Shown piece after piece: positions 5,928 to 7,573 of a stretch of DNA of 7,573 nt (within the stretch, counting starts at the first letter, position 1; every line of letters starts with the position of its first letter). The position numbers and the translations under genes were made by a program. Below the pieces are notes generated by a model. It searched no databases. It was not told the DNA's origin and saw only the letters and a list, made by a program, of their open reading frames with translations. This DNA is from an uncultured Alphaproteobacteria bacterium (lineage in GTDB: Bacteria > Pseudomonadota > Alphaproteobacteria > Thalassobaculales > Thalassobaculaceae): the NCBI GenBank assembly GCA_938028645.1, contig CALIMD010000076.1, positions 1-7,573 of the forward strand. The letters are read 5' to 3'.

Positions 5928-7304
5928 TTAAGCGTAATCCGTCAAGAAATGGACTTTCGGCACGATTTTATTCCGATCTACCAATATAGAAGCTGTTTGA
6001 ACTTGATCCGTTAAATGCTGGCGAAAACCACCACCTGCTGCAGGGCCACTGCAGTATAGGCTCAACATCTCCTGATTAACGCGCTCAACTATTTCTTTAT
6101 CATGGCCGCAGGTTGCGATCCTAATTCTGTAGTCTCCATCATCAGGGTACTTGTGTGTATGTGTGGTATCCTCATTATCACCAGAATGCACACTCATAGT
6201 CCCTACAATATCAAATCTAATGGGATTATTTGTTTTAATATCGCGACATCGGCTTTTCAGTACATCTATAGCTAGTTGCGCTCTTTTTAAAGCGTTAGGA
6301 CCAGCGTAACTCATTTCGGCTTCTCCCATCCAACCCCCATCTATACTCACTGTTGCTTTTAAAGTATCTGGCCTTTGTTTTCCGTGGGCTCCTGAGACTT
6401 TTACGCGGTCTGGCCCAACTTCTACGACTCTTACCTTGCTGATATCCAGTATAACATCGGCGGTGAAATAGTTCTCTGGATCGTGAATTTCATACAAAAG
6501 TTGTTCCTTCACTGTTTGTGCTGACACAAGTCCACCCGTATTATCAGCTTTTGTTATGATTAAAGACCCGTCATTCCCAACTTCAGCAATTGGGAATCCC
6601 ACATTCGCCAAATCCGGTACATCTTTATAGCCGGGGTCGGCGAAGTAGGCTCCAGTGACTTGGCCTCCACATTCTAAAAGATGGCCGGCCATTGTTCCTG
6701 TTGCTAAATTAATCCAGTCATCTTCGCCCCAACCGAATTCTTTGACCAAGGGTCCAAGTACTAGTGCTGGATCAGTGCATCTTCCAACTACCACTACATC
6801 TGCCCCTCTTGAGAGCGCCTCGGCTATTGGACGCGCACCAAGATAGACATTTGCCGCGACCACCTCATTATCATCTATTCCTAGCCCTTCGATGGTAGGA
6901 TGGTTTTGAATATCATGGCTTGACATGACCTGCAGTAAGTCATCTCCTTCAACAATCGCAATCTTAATGTTTTCACAACCGATCTGATCAGCGATTTCAC
7001 TAATTTTCATCGCAGCGCCTTTTGGGTTGGCTGCTCCAAAATTAGATACGATTTTGATATCAGTTTCGTAACATTTCTTTAGGATTGGCCGAATATAATC
7101 CTCTAAAAAGGGGGAGTATCCGTGGGTGGGGTCCTTACGTCGGTGCTTCTGGGCCAAAGCCAATGTTCGTTCAGCCAATGTTTCAAAAATGAGATATTTT
7201 GGACCTTCTCTTTTAGCAAGCGTTTCTACAACCGGTATTGCTGCATCTACACGGTCTCCTGAAAAACCGGCGCCGCAACCTATATTAACCACGGATGGAA
7301 CCAT
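5928..7304 (-). CDS. AtuA-family protein, core domain (DUF1446, acyclic terpene utilisation)
   Basis: A 458-residue protein that matches the AtuA/DUF1446 core along its whole length. Landmarks in order are NIGCGAGFSGDRVDAA (7-22), LIFETLAERTLALA (38-51), NFGAANPKGAA (88-98), LGARPIAEALSRGADVVVVG (155-174) with GRCTDPALVLGP (174-185), GHLLECGGQVTGAYFADPG (207-225), GFPIAEV (236-242), KEQLLYEIHDPENYFTADV (266-284) and VSGAHG (303-308). AtuA is named from acyclic terpene (citronellol/geraniol) utilisation in Pseudomonas, but its own reaction is not firmly known, and many homologues occur outside terpene clusters. Here the ferredoxin-like C-terminal domain is a separate downstream gene. The ATG at 7304 is supported by AGGGA at 7313-7317 and by the early glycine motif. 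No carboxylase or acyl-CoA dehydrogenase lies in the window, so the substrate stays open. Confidence 0.93.
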   Translation of the reverse strand: MVPSVVNIGCGAGFSGDRVDAAIPVVETLAKREGPKYLIFETLAERTLALAQKHRRKDPTHGYSPFLEDYIRPILKKCYETDIKIVSNFGAANPKGAAMKISEIADQIGCENIKIAIVEGDDLLQVMSSHDIQNHPTIEGLGIDDNEVVAANVYLGARPIAEALSRGADVVVVGRCTDPALVLGPLVKEFGWGEDDWINLATGTMAGHLLECGGQVTGAYFADPGYKDVPDLANVGFPIAEVGNDGSLIITKADNTGGLVSAQTVKEQLLYEIHDPENYFTADVILDISKVRVVEVGPDRVKVSGAHGKQRPDTLKATVSIDGGWMGEAEMSYAGPNALKRAQLAIDVLKSRCRDIKTNNPIRFDIVGTMSVHSGDNEDTTHTHKYPDDGDYRIRIATCGHDKEIVERVNQEMLSLYCSGPAAGGGFRQHLTDQVQTASILVDRNKIVPKVHFLTDYA

Positions 7305-7312
7305 TGTTTTTA

Positions 7313-7317
7313 TCCCT
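7313..7317 (-). promoter_or_regulatory. Ribosome binding site of the AtuA core gene
   Basis: AGGGA on the minus strand sits eight bases ahead of the ATG at 7304 and supports that start. Confidence 0.6.
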
Positions 7318-7478
7318 ATAGAAATAATATTCTGCCTTTTCCAAATGCGTAAAACTCAATATATGCCATCTAAATAGAAAAGAGTATCATCTATCCGGTC
7401 CATATCAATATTCAAAAATACTAGTTGAAAAGAAAAAATAGTGTATGCTCTCAACCTGATTAGACGTTATATTCTCAT

Positions 7479-7483
7479 GGAGG
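7479..7483 (+). promoter_or_regulatory. Ribosome binding site of the VOC gene
   Basis: A strong GGAGG lies seven bases before the ATG at 7491 and decides this start. The nearby ATG at 7477 overlaps the site and is in another frame. Confidence 0.7.
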
Positions 7484-7490
7484 CGCGGAA

Positions 7491-7573
7491 ATGCGTGTAC
7501 ACGGCTTGGGACATGTGGTTCTTAAGGTTAGAGACCTAAACCAATCTGTACCTTTTTACAGAGACGTTCTTGG
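7491..7573 (+). CDS. VOC-superfamily protein (glyoxalase / bleomycin resistance / extradiol dioxygenase fold), N-terminal fragment
   Basis: Only the first 27 codons are in the window. They read MRVHGLGHVVLKVRDLNQSV followed by PFYRDVL, the typical first beta-alpha unit of VOC proteins: LGHVVLKVRDL, then a helix with FYRDVLG. The His at residue 8 is where the first metal ligand of this fold commonly sits. The start has a good GGAGG site. VOC proteins include glyoxalases, extradiol dioxygenases, epimerases and resistance proteins, so the fragment does not give a reaction. It is divergent from the AtuA gene and may belong to the same pathway. It is too short to carry any codon-usage evidence. 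Confidence 0.8.
   Translation, partial: MRVHGLGHVVLKVRDLNQSVPFYRDVL

Larger units (their letters stand above)
7305..7490. promoter_or_regulatory. Divergent intergenic region between the AtuA and VOC genes
   Basis: This 186-base AT-rich gap separates two genes that read away from each other, so it should hold promoters for both. I could not pick a convincing -35/-10 pair on either strand. A short inverted repeat, TTCAA-N9-TTGAA, lies at 7411-7429 and could be a regulator site or chance. Promoter content is inferred from gene orientation. Confidence 0.45.

Noticed and set aside
5928..7304. Assignment to a complete acyclic terpene (geranyl-CoA) pathway
   Set aside because: No carboxylase subunits, acyl-CoA dehydrogenase or hydratase appear in the window, and AtuA homologues are common outside that pathway.
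7425..7449. TTGAAA ... TATGCT as a promoter for the VOC gene
   Set aside because: The spacer is only 13 bases, too short for a sigma-70 type promoter.

Overview
The window looks like a chromosomal stretch from a Gram-negative proteobacterium. The evidence is an RND-type inner-membrane efflux pump with its periplasmic adaptor, and protein sequences that resemble alphaproteobacterial (perhaps marine) homologues. The DNA is moderately AT-rich by eye. I cannot name the organism, and no rRNA, tRNA, mobile element, CRISPR array or phage gene is visible.

Six of the seven genes lie on the minus strand and read from right to left. First comes a core AtuA-family (DUF1446) protein (7304-5928), followed with no gap by its small partner, an AtuA ferredoxin-like-fold protein (5927-5568). 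After a 142-base gap with a promoter-like -10 box and a 20-base dyad comes a thiamine-diphosphate (ThDP) enzyme of the acetolactate synthase/benzoylformate decarboxylase superfamily (5425-3773). Four bases later follows a short-chain dehydrogenase-like protein (3768-3076). After about 120 bases come a membrane-fusion adaptor (2954-1854) and an RND permease (1857 to beyond the left edge), which overlap by four bases. At the right edge a VOC (glyoxalase/dioxygenase fold) gene starts on the plus strand at 7491 and runs off the window. It is divergent from the AtuA gene.

The four cytoplasmic minus-strand genes look like a small catabolic cluster. AtuA proteins are associated with breakdown of acyclic terpenes and related CoA-linked acids, the ThDP enzyme would cleave or join a 2-oxo acid or acyl unit, and the SDR-like protein would normally handle a carbonyl or alcohol. 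The substrate cannot be read from the sequence, and no geranyl-CoA carboxylase genes are in view, so a terpene pathway is only a possibility. The efflux pair downstream may export a toxic substrate or intermediate, or may simply be a neighbour.

The most notable points are the SDR-like protein whose catalytic tyrosine position is phenylalanine, AtuA encoded as two adjacent genes, a near-perfect dyad over the likely transcription start of the ThDP gene, and an RND pump with a single-Asp (VDG) proton-relay motif. None of these proves a new system. The ThDP/SDR/AtuA neighbourhood is an uncharacterised pathway candidate.
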